Below the pieces are notes generated by a model, which was not told the DNA's origin, searched no databases, and saw nothing but the letters and a program-made list of their open reading frames with translations. Shown here piece by piece: positions 1 through 4,367 of a DNA stretch of 5,700 nucleotides (positions are counted from its first letter, which is position 1; each line of letters begins with the position of its first letter). This DNA is from Minisyncoccota bacterium (GTDB lineage: Bacteria > Patescibacteriota > Minisyncoccia > Minisyncoccales > MHMH01). The position numbers were made by a program, and so were the translations under genes. The stretch covers positions 2,570-8,269 of the forward strand of contig JAQUTZ010000020.1 in assembly GCA_028694095.1 (NCBI GenBank), given 5' to 3'.

Positions 1-398
1 GCCTTATCAATCTTGAAGAATTTAACCGTAACAGCCAGTATCAGGACCCACAAAACCAGGATTTCGATAAAAGCCAAACCGGGATTCCTCATCCCAAAGA
101 AAATAATAGACCAAAGAGCGTTAAAGCCAAGTTGAATGCCGTAAAGCCAAAGGGCCGATTTAACCCCTATTACATTCCTCTTTTTCCAGACCAAAAAAGC
201 GGCTATGCCCATTAAGGTATAAAGAGTTATCCAGGCTGGAGCAAAAACCCAGCTTGGCGGAGCAAAGACGGGCTTTTGCAAATAAGCATACCAGTTCTGC
301 ACTCCTGAAACTGTAAAAAAAGAGCCGATGACTCCGGCCATTTGGGCGATGAAAATAGAAATAACAACCCCCAAAGCCGTACTTATATTGTTTTTCAT
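1..398 (-). CDS. tspO: TspO/MBR family membrane protein (C-terminus off the left edge)
   Basis: An open frame from ATG at 398 reads to the window edge: 132 complete residues of a family usually near 155-160, so roughly the last 25 and probably the fifth membrane helix are missing. The TspO signature is clear: W36, then L40, K42-P43, F45, PP48, W50, F52, P54, W56, LY60 and MG64, followed by Q89, N93, WS97 and F100. Visible hydrophobic helices lie near residues 8-28, 51-71, 82-101 and 105-125. Known family members are membrane proteins that bind porphyrins, sterols or other hydrophobic ligands and are tied to stress responses; the ligand here is unknown. No Shine-Dalgarno precedes the ATG; the leader is an AT-rich tract. 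Motif copy A (428-460) is the likely promoter. Identification is firm, function open. Confidence 0.93.
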   Translation of the reverse strand, partial: MKNNISTALGVVISIFIAQMAGVIGSFFTVSGVQNWYAYLQKPVFAPPSWVFAPAWITLYTLMGIAAFLVWKKRNVIGVKSALWLYGIQLGFNALWSIIFFGMRNPGLAFIEILVLWVLILAVTVKFFKIDK

Positions 399-427
399 AA
401 TATTTATTAATATTTAAAATGCCTTAT

Positions 428-460
428 TTAATTTTGCCACTTCCGCCCCTCTCTGTCCAA
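428..460 (-). promoter_or_regulatory. 33-bp promoter-like motif, copy A, upstream of tspO
   Basis: On the minus strand this reads TTGGACA, a G-rich spacer with GGAAG, then TGG followed by CAAAAT. Read as a sigma70-type promoter it has -35 TGGACA (5/6 of TTGACA), a 17-bp spacer and an extended -10 (TGn plus CAAAAT, 4/6 of TATAAT). Predicted start is near 424, giving a leader of about 26 nt before tspO. It aligns without gaps to copies B, C and D. Confidence 0.5.
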
Positions 461-493
461 CCCCCAAGCCGCTTTCTCTAAAATAAAAATTTC

Positions 494-521
494 TTGACAG
501 GGTGTCATAACTTGCTATAAT
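494..521 (+). promoter_or_regulatory. Consensus sigma70 promoter on the plus strand, pointing into a terminator
   Basis: TTGACA at 494-499 and TATAAT at 516-521 are both perfect hexamers, separated by 16 bp. Transcription would start near 526-529. The only thing downstream within 50 bp is the hairpin at 537-578, which works as a terminator in this direction too, so the product would be a roughly 50-nt RNA. A TGACA-GGG-TGTCA inverted repeat (495-507) overlaps the -35. It is divergent to tspO. It may be real and serve a tiny RNA, or be left over from a lost gene. Confidence 0.6.
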
Positions 522-536
522 TACAGTATCACTACG

Positions 537-578
537 AAAAAGCTCCCATGCGGGTTCCGTCCCGCAGCGGGGCTTTTT
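537..578 (-). terminator. Long bidirectional intrinsic terminator behind the NYN gene
   Basis: The hairpin has an outer stem AAAAAGC/GCTTTTT (537-543 with 572-578), a middle CCC/GGG (545-547 with 569-571), an inner TGCGGG/CCCGCA (549-554 with 561-566) and a 6-nt loop. Small bulges separate the blocks, for 16 pairs in total. T-tracts lie on both strands. The NYN gene's TGA stop (580-578) touches the base of the stem. Confidence 0.85.
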
Positions 579-1087
579 CATTTTTGGCTATTTTTCTCGT
601 ATTTTAGTCGGTTCTTTAATCTATCAAGAAAAACCATGTTATCGGGCGCTGTTCTACGCAAAAGCACAGAGGCTTTTTTATAATTGGGACTCAACACGAC
701 CCGAAATTTCATTTTCTCTTTGAGGAATTTTACAAGGCATGCAAAATCGCCATCACCCGTTACCACTACCGCGCTGTCGTAAAGCAATTCATACGTATCG
801 GAAACTGCTTGCAGAACCAATTCGGCATCGCAATTGCCCTTAACATCGCCAACGCCATCGGGAAGCGTTGGTTTGAAAACAACGACATAACCCCAATTCT
901 GAAGGTCGCGATATAAATTCGCATTAGCGGGCACAAACCCAAGGAAAATATATGCCCTGCTCACGCCGTATTTTTCCCGAAGAAACGTGCGAAATTTTCT
1001 ATAATCCAGCTGCCATCCTAATTCTTGAATGCCTTTGTGTAAGTTAGCACCGTCAATATATGCGAAATTATTTTCTTTGGGAATCAT
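578..1087 (-). CDS. NYN (PIN-like, LabA/DUF88-type) nuclease-domain protein
   Basis: 169 residues from ATG at 1087. NYN domains share the PIN/FEN fold and in characterised members cleave RNA using metal-bound acidic residues. Visible here are the N-terminal strand motif YIDGANLH near residues 10-17, the NCDAELV block near 84-90 and TGDGDF near 110-115, supplying the expected aspartates. This is the single-domain size typical of the family. The frame stays open upstream to a TTG at 1129, but that extension would translate the 33-bp repeat motif (copy B), so I prefer the internal ATG. There is no Shine-Dalgarno; if copy B is the promoter the mRNA would have only about 6 leader bases. The 3' end abuts the terminator at 537-578. 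An RNA substrate is inferred from the family only. Confidence 0.87.
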   Translation of the reverse strand: MIPKENNFAYIDGANLHKGIQELGWQLDYRKFRTFLREKYGVSRAYIFLGFVPANANLYRDLQNWGYVVVFKPTLPDGVGDVKGNCDAELVLQAVSDTYELLYDSAVVVTGDGDFACLVKFLKEKMKFRVVLSPNYKKASVLLRRTAPDNMVFLDRLKNRLKYEKNSQK

Positions 1088-1096
1088 AACGCTTTT

Positions 1097-1129
1097 CTTA
1101 TTTTCCCACTTCCACCCCCTCTTGTCCAA
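1097..1129 (-). promoter_or_regulatory. 33-bp promoter-like motif, copy B, upstream of the NYN gene
   Basis: The minus strand carries TTGGACA, a G-rich spacer ending GGAAG, then TGGGAAAAT. This gives -35 TGGACA, 17 bp, and extended -10 TGn-GAAAAT. The terminator of the preceding gene ends at 1152, and no other promoter-like sequence lies between it and the ATG at 1087, which supports a promoter role. Predicted start is near 1093. Confidence 0.55.
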
Positions 1130-1151
1130 CCCAAGAAATGATAAAGGGCGT

Positions 1152-1182
1152 AAAATAAAAAGGCGGACTATTTGCGTCCGCC
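1152..1182 (-). terminator. Intrinsic terminator of the 159-residue gene, with the stop codon in its loop
   Basis: On the minus strand a perfect 7-bp stem GGCGGAC/GTCCGCC (1182-1176 with 1168-1162) is followed by TTTTTATTTT. The 7-nt loop begins with the last coding codons, and the TAG stop (1170-1168) runs from loop into stem, so terminator and coding end are fused. Confidence 0.88.
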
Positions 1183-1647
1183 CCTTGCCGAAAACCTCCT
1201 TATAACCTTACCCAGACGGCCTTCTTCATTGAATACCTCAAAGAAAATATTGGTCATCAGCCGCCGATAAGCGTACGGCGAAAGATGATCGACAATCCGG
1301 ATGGATTTGGCGGTCACTTTCAGAATGAACTCCCTGCCGTCTTTAAGGCAAAGCAGGTAGTATAAGCCGTGTTTTCCTCCGTGGCCTAAGAAGCAAAGCC
1401 GGTATATGCGCGACCCCTTGGGAGGATACCAGGTTGCATTAAACGTGCCTCCGTTCCTTAAGACGCCTCCCATGTCTTTGAGCGCCTTGCTCTGACGATT
1501 CATAAAAGACTGAAAATCCAGATTTCCTATGGCCGTATCCATATCGTCTTTCCAAAAACTCTTGTCTTTAATCTGCTCGGAAACTCCCTCCTCAACGGAT
1601 TTTGTCAGCTCTTTCAGTAAGTTATTAAAGTACTCTGTAGCCTGCAA
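1168..1647 (-). CDS. Hypothetical protein, 159 residues
   Basis: I do not recognise a family. The start is TTG at 1647, chosen because a full Shine-Dalgarno AAGGAGG (1654-1660) lies 6 nt upstream; the first in-frame ATG would remove over 30 residues and has no such site. Residues 1-60 look helical and charged. The middle (about 68-120) looks beta-rich, with a WYPPKGSR turn, a GHGGKHGLYYL segment near 88-98 and alternating hydrophobics after it. The C-terminus is basic (RRFSARGGRK). There is no signal peptide or membrane helix, so it is probably cytoplasmic; the two cysteines (85 and 100) form no metal motif. It follows the CAP gene by 64 bp with motif copy D between them. Its own terminator overlaps the stop. 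The strong Shine-Dalgarno and terminator make it a real gene; function is unknown. Confidence 0.83.
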   Translation of the reverse strand: MQATEYFNNLLKELTKSVEEGVSEQIKDKSFWKDDMDTAIGNLDFQSFMNRQSKALKDMGGVLRNGGTFNATWYPPKGSRIYRLCFLGHGGKHGLYYLLCLKDGREFILKVTAKSIRIVDHLSPYAYRRLMTNIFFEVFNEEGRLGKVIRRFSARGGRK

Positions 1648-1675
1648 TTTAAACCTCCTTCGGGCTATTTTCTTT

Positions 1676-1708
1676 ATAACTATCTCACTTTCAATTTATT
1701 TTGTCCAA
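1676..1708 (-). promoter_or_regulatory. 33-bp promoter-like motif, copy D, upstream of the 159-residue gene
   Basis: The minus strand has TTGGACAAAA, an A-rich spacer with GAAAG, then TGAGATAGT, matching copy B at about two thirds of positions with no gap. As a promoter: TGGACA, 17 bp, extended -10 TGn-GATAGT (4/6). It starts 4 bp past the CAP stop codon (1712) and no terminator separates them, so read-through from CAP is also possible. Predicted start is near 1672, giving a 25-nt leader that carries the AAGGAGG site. Confidence 0.45.
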
Positions 1709-1711
1709 TCC

Positions 1712-2590
1712 TCAATCGGTGCCGGAGGCGCAGTCGTTAAACAGCGCAACTTGTAAATTATAATCCTCCACTAAAACTTTAGTCTGCTCGACTAATTCGT
1801 TATACCGGCTGACCAAACTATTATATTCGTCCACTTTTTGATTGTAAGCAGTTCTGTTCCCCCGCCTCAAAGACTTCAGCTCTTTTTCCGTTTCAATTAA
1901 AACTAGGAGCAAATCGTCTATTTGGACCTGATTGGAATCAATTTCCTCTTTCAGCTCGGCGTCCGGCTGGGGGCAGGCTGAAAGCGGCAAAGCAAAGTGC
2001 TGAACCGCCAGCCAGGTTTCAGCTCCGTTAAAAACTCCCCTGCCCACGGCCACCCCTATTTCAGAATACCTGTCGTTCAAAATATTCTCTCTGTGCCCGG
2101 GGCTGTCCATCCAGCCCTGCACCAAAACCTGATCGTCCTGGAAATTGCCCAGGGCCAGATTTTCACCGATTATAATAAAGCGGTAGTTGAATTCCTCAGC
2201 TAAATCCCCAACCTCTACACCCAAAGGAGATTCATGGGCGAAATACTGCCGCAAAAACATATCATCCACCTTGGCCTGAGCCATCTCGGCCAATAAAGCG
2301 CTTTCTTCCAGGAGGGGCAGTCCCTCTTTCGCCCTTTGAATATTCGTCCAGGCGATAACCCCCTCTACCGTCAAATGCGACTGTGGGGCTTCCTTTTCAG
2401 CTTCCAGGGGAGGCGGAGTGAAAATCTTCTGCTCTATCTTCTCTGTGAATGAAGGAATTGATTCCTCTTTAAACTGCGAAAGTCCGGAAAAAATCCTTGA
2501 ATACCAGTCGGGAAAATCGGTATAAAAAAACAAAACCGTTCCTGCGGCTGAAATAAACAAAAAAACGAGAAATAACTTGAATGCTTTCAT
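1712..2590 (-). CDS. Membrane-anchored CAP-domain (SCP/PR1, YkwD-like) protein with C-terminal coiled coil
   Basis: 292 residues from ATG at 2590. An uncleaved-looking hydrophobic helix (about 4-23, with lysines before it) anchors the protein; a flexible stalk (30-70) leads to a CAP domain at about 73-203. The family's cavity residues are visible: H119-E120 in HESP, E143 in GEN and H166 in the SPGHREN block, followed by the YSEIGVAVG and WLAVQHFA strands. Residues 212-283 are rich in E, K, L and N in a heptad-like pattern and probably form a coiled coil. The only two cysteines (206 and 287) flank it and could form a disulphide outside the membrane. Bacterial CAP proteins are extracytoplasmic with mostly undefined activity; an envelope role is inferred. 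No Shine-Dalgarno is seen. Motif copy C lies just upstream. Confidence 0.92.
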   Translation of the reverse strand: MKAFKLFLVFLFISAAGTVLFFYTDFPDWYSRIFSGLSQFKEESIPSFTEKIEQKIFTPPPLEAEKEAPQSHLTVEGVIAWTNIQRAKEGLPLLEESALLAEMAQAKVDDMFLRQYFAHESPLGVEVGDLAEEFNYRFIIIGENLALGNFQDDQVLVQGWMDSPGHRENILNDRYSEIGVAVGRGVFNGAETWLAVQHFALPLSACPQPDAELKEEIDSNQVQIDDLLLVLIETEKELKSLRRGNRTAYNQKVDEYNSLVSRYNELVEQTKVLVEDYNLQVALFNDCASGTD

Positions 2591-2598
2591 GGCTTTAT

Positions 2599-2631
2599 GT
2601 TATTTTCCCAGCTCCGGAATATTTTGTCCAA
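2599..2631 (-). promoter_or_regulatory. 33-bp promoter-like motif, copy C, upstream of the CAP gene
   Basis: The minus strand reads TTGGACAAAA, a spacer containing CGGAGC, then TGGGAAAAT. This is -35 TGGACA, 17 bp, extended -10 TGn-GAAAAT. It sits between the sRNA terminator (ending at 2641) and the CAP ATG (2590), the only promoter-like sequence in that 50-bp gap. Predicted start is near 2595, leaving about 5 leader bases. Confidence 0.55.
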
Positions 2632-2640
2632 CCCCAAAAG

Positions 2641-2685
2641 AAAAAACCCTGGAATCAACTCCGTAGAGTATCATCGAGGGTTTTT
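2641..2685 (-). terminator. Intrinsic terminator of the structured RNA
   Basis: On the minus strand AAAAACCCT (2685-2677) pairs with AGGGTTTTT (2650-2642), with a small ACTC-TACG-GAGT hairpin inside it and a T6 run at the end. It also closes read-through from plsY. The flanking A and T runs make it workable on the plus strand as well. Confidence 0.82.
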
Positions 2686-2859
2686 ATTTTTTGGTGGCCC
2701 CTTTTCTATCTTGCTCCACGGCGGGGCCGAATCATCGACCGTGGGATATCCCTGTAATCTATACCTCGCAAACCAGGGCTATCTTACGAGGGCATACCTG
2801 TTAGAACTCTTCGCCGGCCGGTAGAACGCCATTGGCTAGAGTGCAGCTACTGTCACTGC
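2641..2859 (-). ncRNA. Structured noncoding RNA of about 220 nt with two tandem pseudoknots
   Basis: A consensus promoter places the 5' end at G2859 and a terminator ends it near 2641; no credible coding frame with a ribosome site lies within. From 5' to 3': a bulged hairpin (2856-2840, AGTG-a-CAG against CTG-CACT); a longer imperfect hairpin from ACTCT (2842-2838) and GCC to GGC and AGAGT (2810-2806). Pseudoknot A has an 8-bp stem CCTCGTAA/TTGCGAGG (2791-2784 with 2771-2764, one wobble) whose loop CCCTG (2778-2774) pairs with CAGGG (2754-2750). Pseudoknot B has stem CCACGG/CCGTGG (2744-2739 with 2721-2716) whose loop GGCCCC (2728-2723) pairs with GGGGCC (2701-2696). It lacks the signatures I know for 6S, RNase P, SRP and tmRNA. 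Bounds are well supported; the fold was found by eye. Confidence 0.62.
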
Positions 2860-2865
2860 AAAGAA

Positions 2866-2894
2866 ATAATAGCATAAAGACGGAAATTTGTCAA
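2866..2894 (-). promoter_or_regulatory. Consensus sigma70 promoter of the structured RNA
   Basis: On the minus strand, -35 TTGACA (2894-2889, perfect) and -10 TATTAT (2871-2866, 5/6) are separated by 17 bp. The seventh base past the -10 is G2859, a good start nucleotide. The -35 begins 7 bp after the plsY stop codon. Confidence 0.85.
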
Positions 2895-2900
2895 TATGCT

Positions 2901-3560
2901 TCATTCCCCGAAAACCATGTAGCGTTCCAGCCTTTCTTTGTGCTGAAGCAGAGAAAGGACGATGGCCGGAAGCAAAGCCAGCATGAAAACCTGAGAAAAG
3001 TAGAAAATCGGAATCAGGCAGATTATCATGCCCACTATCCTCCCCGGCAGCTGATGGCCCAAAGTGTGAATCAGTCCTTTTAGCGACAGCTTTCTTTTCT
3101 CTATGAGCTCCACGGCCAGTATGCAGAATATCAGCGTACCGAGGCAGATAACTGCCATAACCGCGTTCATTGCCGCTGCCGCTCCGAATAGGCTGGCCAG
3201 CCCCTTTCCTCCGAAAAATCTTCCTTTTGCCGCTTTCATGTAAACAGAGTAGCAGTGCCCCAGCACGACAAAGAAAGAAGCTGCCATCAGGCCGAAGAGC
3301 GGCTCGTATCCGAATACCAGCAGCCACTTGGCAATATACACCGCCAAAAAAGCTTTTCCGGCGTCTCCGGCGGCCACAAGCAGCCCAAAGGCCGCAGCCC
3401 TCAATCCTCCCCTGCTTTCCCTGAAGGCCCTGAAGGTATTCATGGCCCCGATATTGTTCGTTCCGGCCGCCAGAATCTTATTATTGATAAGATAGGCGGT
3501 GGGGAAGGAACCTAGTAAATACGCGAATACGGAAACTACTGCAATTCCCAGAATTTCCAT
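2901..3560 (-). CDS. plsY: Glycerol-3-phosphate acyltransferase PlsY
   Basis: 219 residues, normal for the family. PlsY is an integral membrane enzyme that transfers the acyl group from acyl-phosphate to glycerol 3-phosphate, the first step of phosphatidic acid synthesis in most bacteria; the acyl-phosphate is normally made by PlsX. Conserved motifs are visible: LLGSFPTAYL at 15-24; the GTNNIGAMNTFR block at 33-44, matching the family's G-N-x-G-A-x-N-x-x-R; D66-x-G-K69; and GH101-102 followed by GGKG at 117-120. The stretch between GH and GGKG is a few residues longer than usual. About five or more hydrophobic helices alternate with these loops. The start is fixed by AGGAGG (3567-3572) 6 nt upstream. 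No convincing promoter was found in 3573-3648, and it has no terminator before the structured RNA. Confidence 0.95.
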   Translation of the reverse strand: MEILGIAVVSVFAYLLGSFPTAYLINNKILAAGTNNIGAMNTFRAFRESRGGLRAAAFGLLVAAGDAGKAFLAVYIAKWLLVFGYEPLFGLMAASFFVVLGHCYSVYMKAAKGRFFGGKGLASLFGAAAAMNAVMAVICLGTLIFCILAVELIEKRKLSLKGLIHTLGHQLPGRIVGMIICLIPIFYFSQVFMLALLPAIVLSLLQHKERLERYMVFGE

Positions 3561-3648
3561 AGCTTGCCTCCTTTTAAAATAGCTAAGAATAGATTAAGAG
3601 GTTTCAAAGAAAAGTTCAAGGCCGGCTCCAAAAACCTATTATTAAAAT

Positions 3649-3681
3649 AAAAGCCCCGGCAAATTGCATGTCGAGGCTTTT
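3649..3681 (-). terminator. Intrinsic terminator of the metallopeptidase operon
   Basis: On the minus strand AAAAGCCTCG (3681-3672) pairs with CGGGGCTTTT (3658-3649) over 10 bp with one wobble, followed by an A/T-rich tail with further T runs. The TAA stop of the 72-residue gene (3683-3681) overlaps the first base of the stem. Confidence 0.83.
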
Positions 3682-3899
3682 TACGGTTCTGATTTCAGAT
3701 GGCGCACCTTCTCAAGGCGCGAAAGATCCAAAATCCAGACAATGAGCGATGAAAGCGGCTTGTTCTCCCCCTCCATTAATATTTCCGAAGACGAGGAAAG
3801 AGAAACGGAAACTCCGCATTCCCCTGCTTTTTTCTTCAGTTCTTCCCAAAAGTCATCCTGCAGTTCGCCGGTCAGCATAAGCCTGTATTTCTCTTCCAT
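3681..3899 (-). CDS. Hypothetical protein, 72 residues, in an operon with the metallopeptidase
   Basis: I do not recognise a family. The ATG at 3899 has a strong GGGAGGTGA ribosome site with GGAGG at 3906-3910, 6 nt away. The likely pattern is a strand (YRLMLTG), a charged helix at about 14-26, a short strand (GVSVSL), a serine-rich turn, then a hydrophobic strand (SLIVWILDL) and a basic tail: a small alpha/beta fold with no signal peptide. It begins 22 bp after the metallopeptidase stop and ends flush with the shared terminator, so the two are almost surely co-transcribed. A partner, inhibitor or regulator of the peptidase is possible but is inference from position only. Confidence 0.8.
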   Translation of the reverse strand: MEEKYRLMLTGELQDDFWEELKKKAGECGVSVSLSSSSEILMEGENKPLSSLIVWILDLSRLEKVRHLKSEP

Positions 3900-3921
3900 T
3901 ATTCACCTCCCAAAGAACTGT

Positions 3922-4275
3922 TTAATTCCTCCTGTTTCTTCTTTTCTTCTCTAGTTCTCTGACTTTTTTCTCGTCGAATCCGAAGTGATGGGCTATTTCG
4001 TGCCAGACGGTATCTTTGATTATTTCTTTAAGCTCATCTCTGGAGCGGGCCATGCTTTCCATGGGCAGCTGGAAAATGGTTATTTTATCCGGCAAAACCA
4101 TGCCGAATCCCCTGCCCCAGGCATTTTGAGGAACGCCCTCGTAAAGACCGAGGTAGGGGCCGCGGACAGAGCCTCTCTCCACGGTAACTTCAATATTGTC
4201 CATTTTTTCCTGAATCGCCTTGGGCAGTTCGTCCAGGGCTTCAGCTACAAGCTTTTCAAATTCCTCCTCTTTCAT
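3922..4275 (-). CDS. Zincin_1-type metallopeptidase family protein
   Basis: 117 residues from ATG at 4275. The HExxHxxGxxD signature lies at residues 92-101 (H92, E93, H96, G99 and D101), the zinc site of small zincins formerly grouped as DUF1025; H92 and H96 would bind zinc with E93 catalytic. The N-terminal helix, the G-YLGLYEG-P segment near 39-49 and the hydrophobic strand ITIFQLP at 65-71 fit this family, whose members are of similar length and of unknown substrate. No signal peptide is visible, so it is probably cytosolic. The frame also opens at an upstream ATG (4311), but the internal start is preferred: GAGGA (4283-4287) lies 7 nt before it and the protein then begins where family members do. 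The C-terminus is strongly basic (KKRRNRRN). Confidence 0.9.
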   Translation of the reverse strand: MKEEEFEKLVAEALDELPKAIQEKMDNIEVTVERGSVRGPYLGLYEGVPQNAWGRGFGMVLPDKITIFQLPMESMARSRDELKEIIKDTVWHEIAHHFGFDEKKVRELEKKRRNRRN

Positions 4276-4278
4276 TTT

Positions 4279-4311
4279 CAAATCCTCGCATTTTTTAAAA
4301 GTTTTGTCCAT
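4279..4311 (-). promoter_or_regulatory. Possible degenerate fifth copy (E) of the promoter-like motif
   Basis: On the minus strand ATGGACAAAA begins a segment that, aligned without gaps, matches the shared motif at TGGACAAAA and at a few spacer and -10 positions (TGn-GAGGAT, 3/6 of TATAAT). The -10 would overlap the ribosome site and the predicted start would fall on the ATG itself, so I hold it lightly. TGGAC is one arm of the inverted repeat GTCCA-TCT-TGGAC (4306-4318). Confidence 0.25.
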
Positions 4312-4335
4312 CTTGGACTAAGTAAGATTGAACCT

Positions 4336-4367
4336 AAAATAAAAAGGCCCTGAATTGATCAAGGGCC
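4336..4367 (-). terminator. Intrinsic terminator of the cysteine-rich operon, with the stop codon in its loop
   Basis: On the minus strand GGCCCT (4367-4362) pairs with AGGGCC (4351-4346), followed by TTTTTATTTT. The TGA stop of the 80-residue gene (4361-4359) is the first three bases of the loop. An A5 run before the stem allows termination on the plus strand as well. Confidence 0.86.

Noticed and set aside
1088..1129. TTG-initiated extension of the NYN protein by 14 residues
   Set aside because: The added residues are the translation of motif copy B; copies A and C give similar peptides only because the DNA motif recurs, and differences between copies are mostly nonsynonymous.
2692..2701. 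GGGGCCACCA resembling a tRNA or tmRNA acceptor end in the structured RNA
   Set aside because: No T-arm precedes it, no complementary 5' acceptor strand sits at the RNA start, there is no tag-peptide frame, and the GGGGCC is better used in pseudoknot B.
2597..2824. 75-residue plus-strand open frame across the structured RNA
   Set aside because: It has no ribosome site, and the promoter, terminator and paired stems support an RNA on the opposite strand.
2641..2859. Interpreting the structured RNA as a riboswitch of the CAP gene
   Set aside because: Its terminator is followed by motif copy C, which would give CAP its own promoter, and I see no antiterminator pairing; a standalone RNA is simpler.
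2836..3327. 163-residue minus-strand open frame overlapping plsY
   Set aside because: Its sequence is an out-of-frame shadow of plsY (low-complexity, arginine-rich) and it runs through the sRNA promoter.
3170..3515. Plus-strand open frames over plsY, and similar ones over the CAP, metallopeptidase and serpin-like genes
   Set aside because: They are antisense shadows with no ribosome sites and no recognisable protein features.
3573..3648. Weak promoter candidates for plsY (TTGAAC with TAATCT at 17 bp)
   Set aside because: The -10 matches only 3 of 6 and alternatives have poor spacing; not strong enough to annotate.
4276..4311. Upstream ATG giving the metallopeptidase 12 more residues
   Set aside because: It has no ribosome site, while the internal ATG has GAGGA at 7 nt and matches where the family usually begins.
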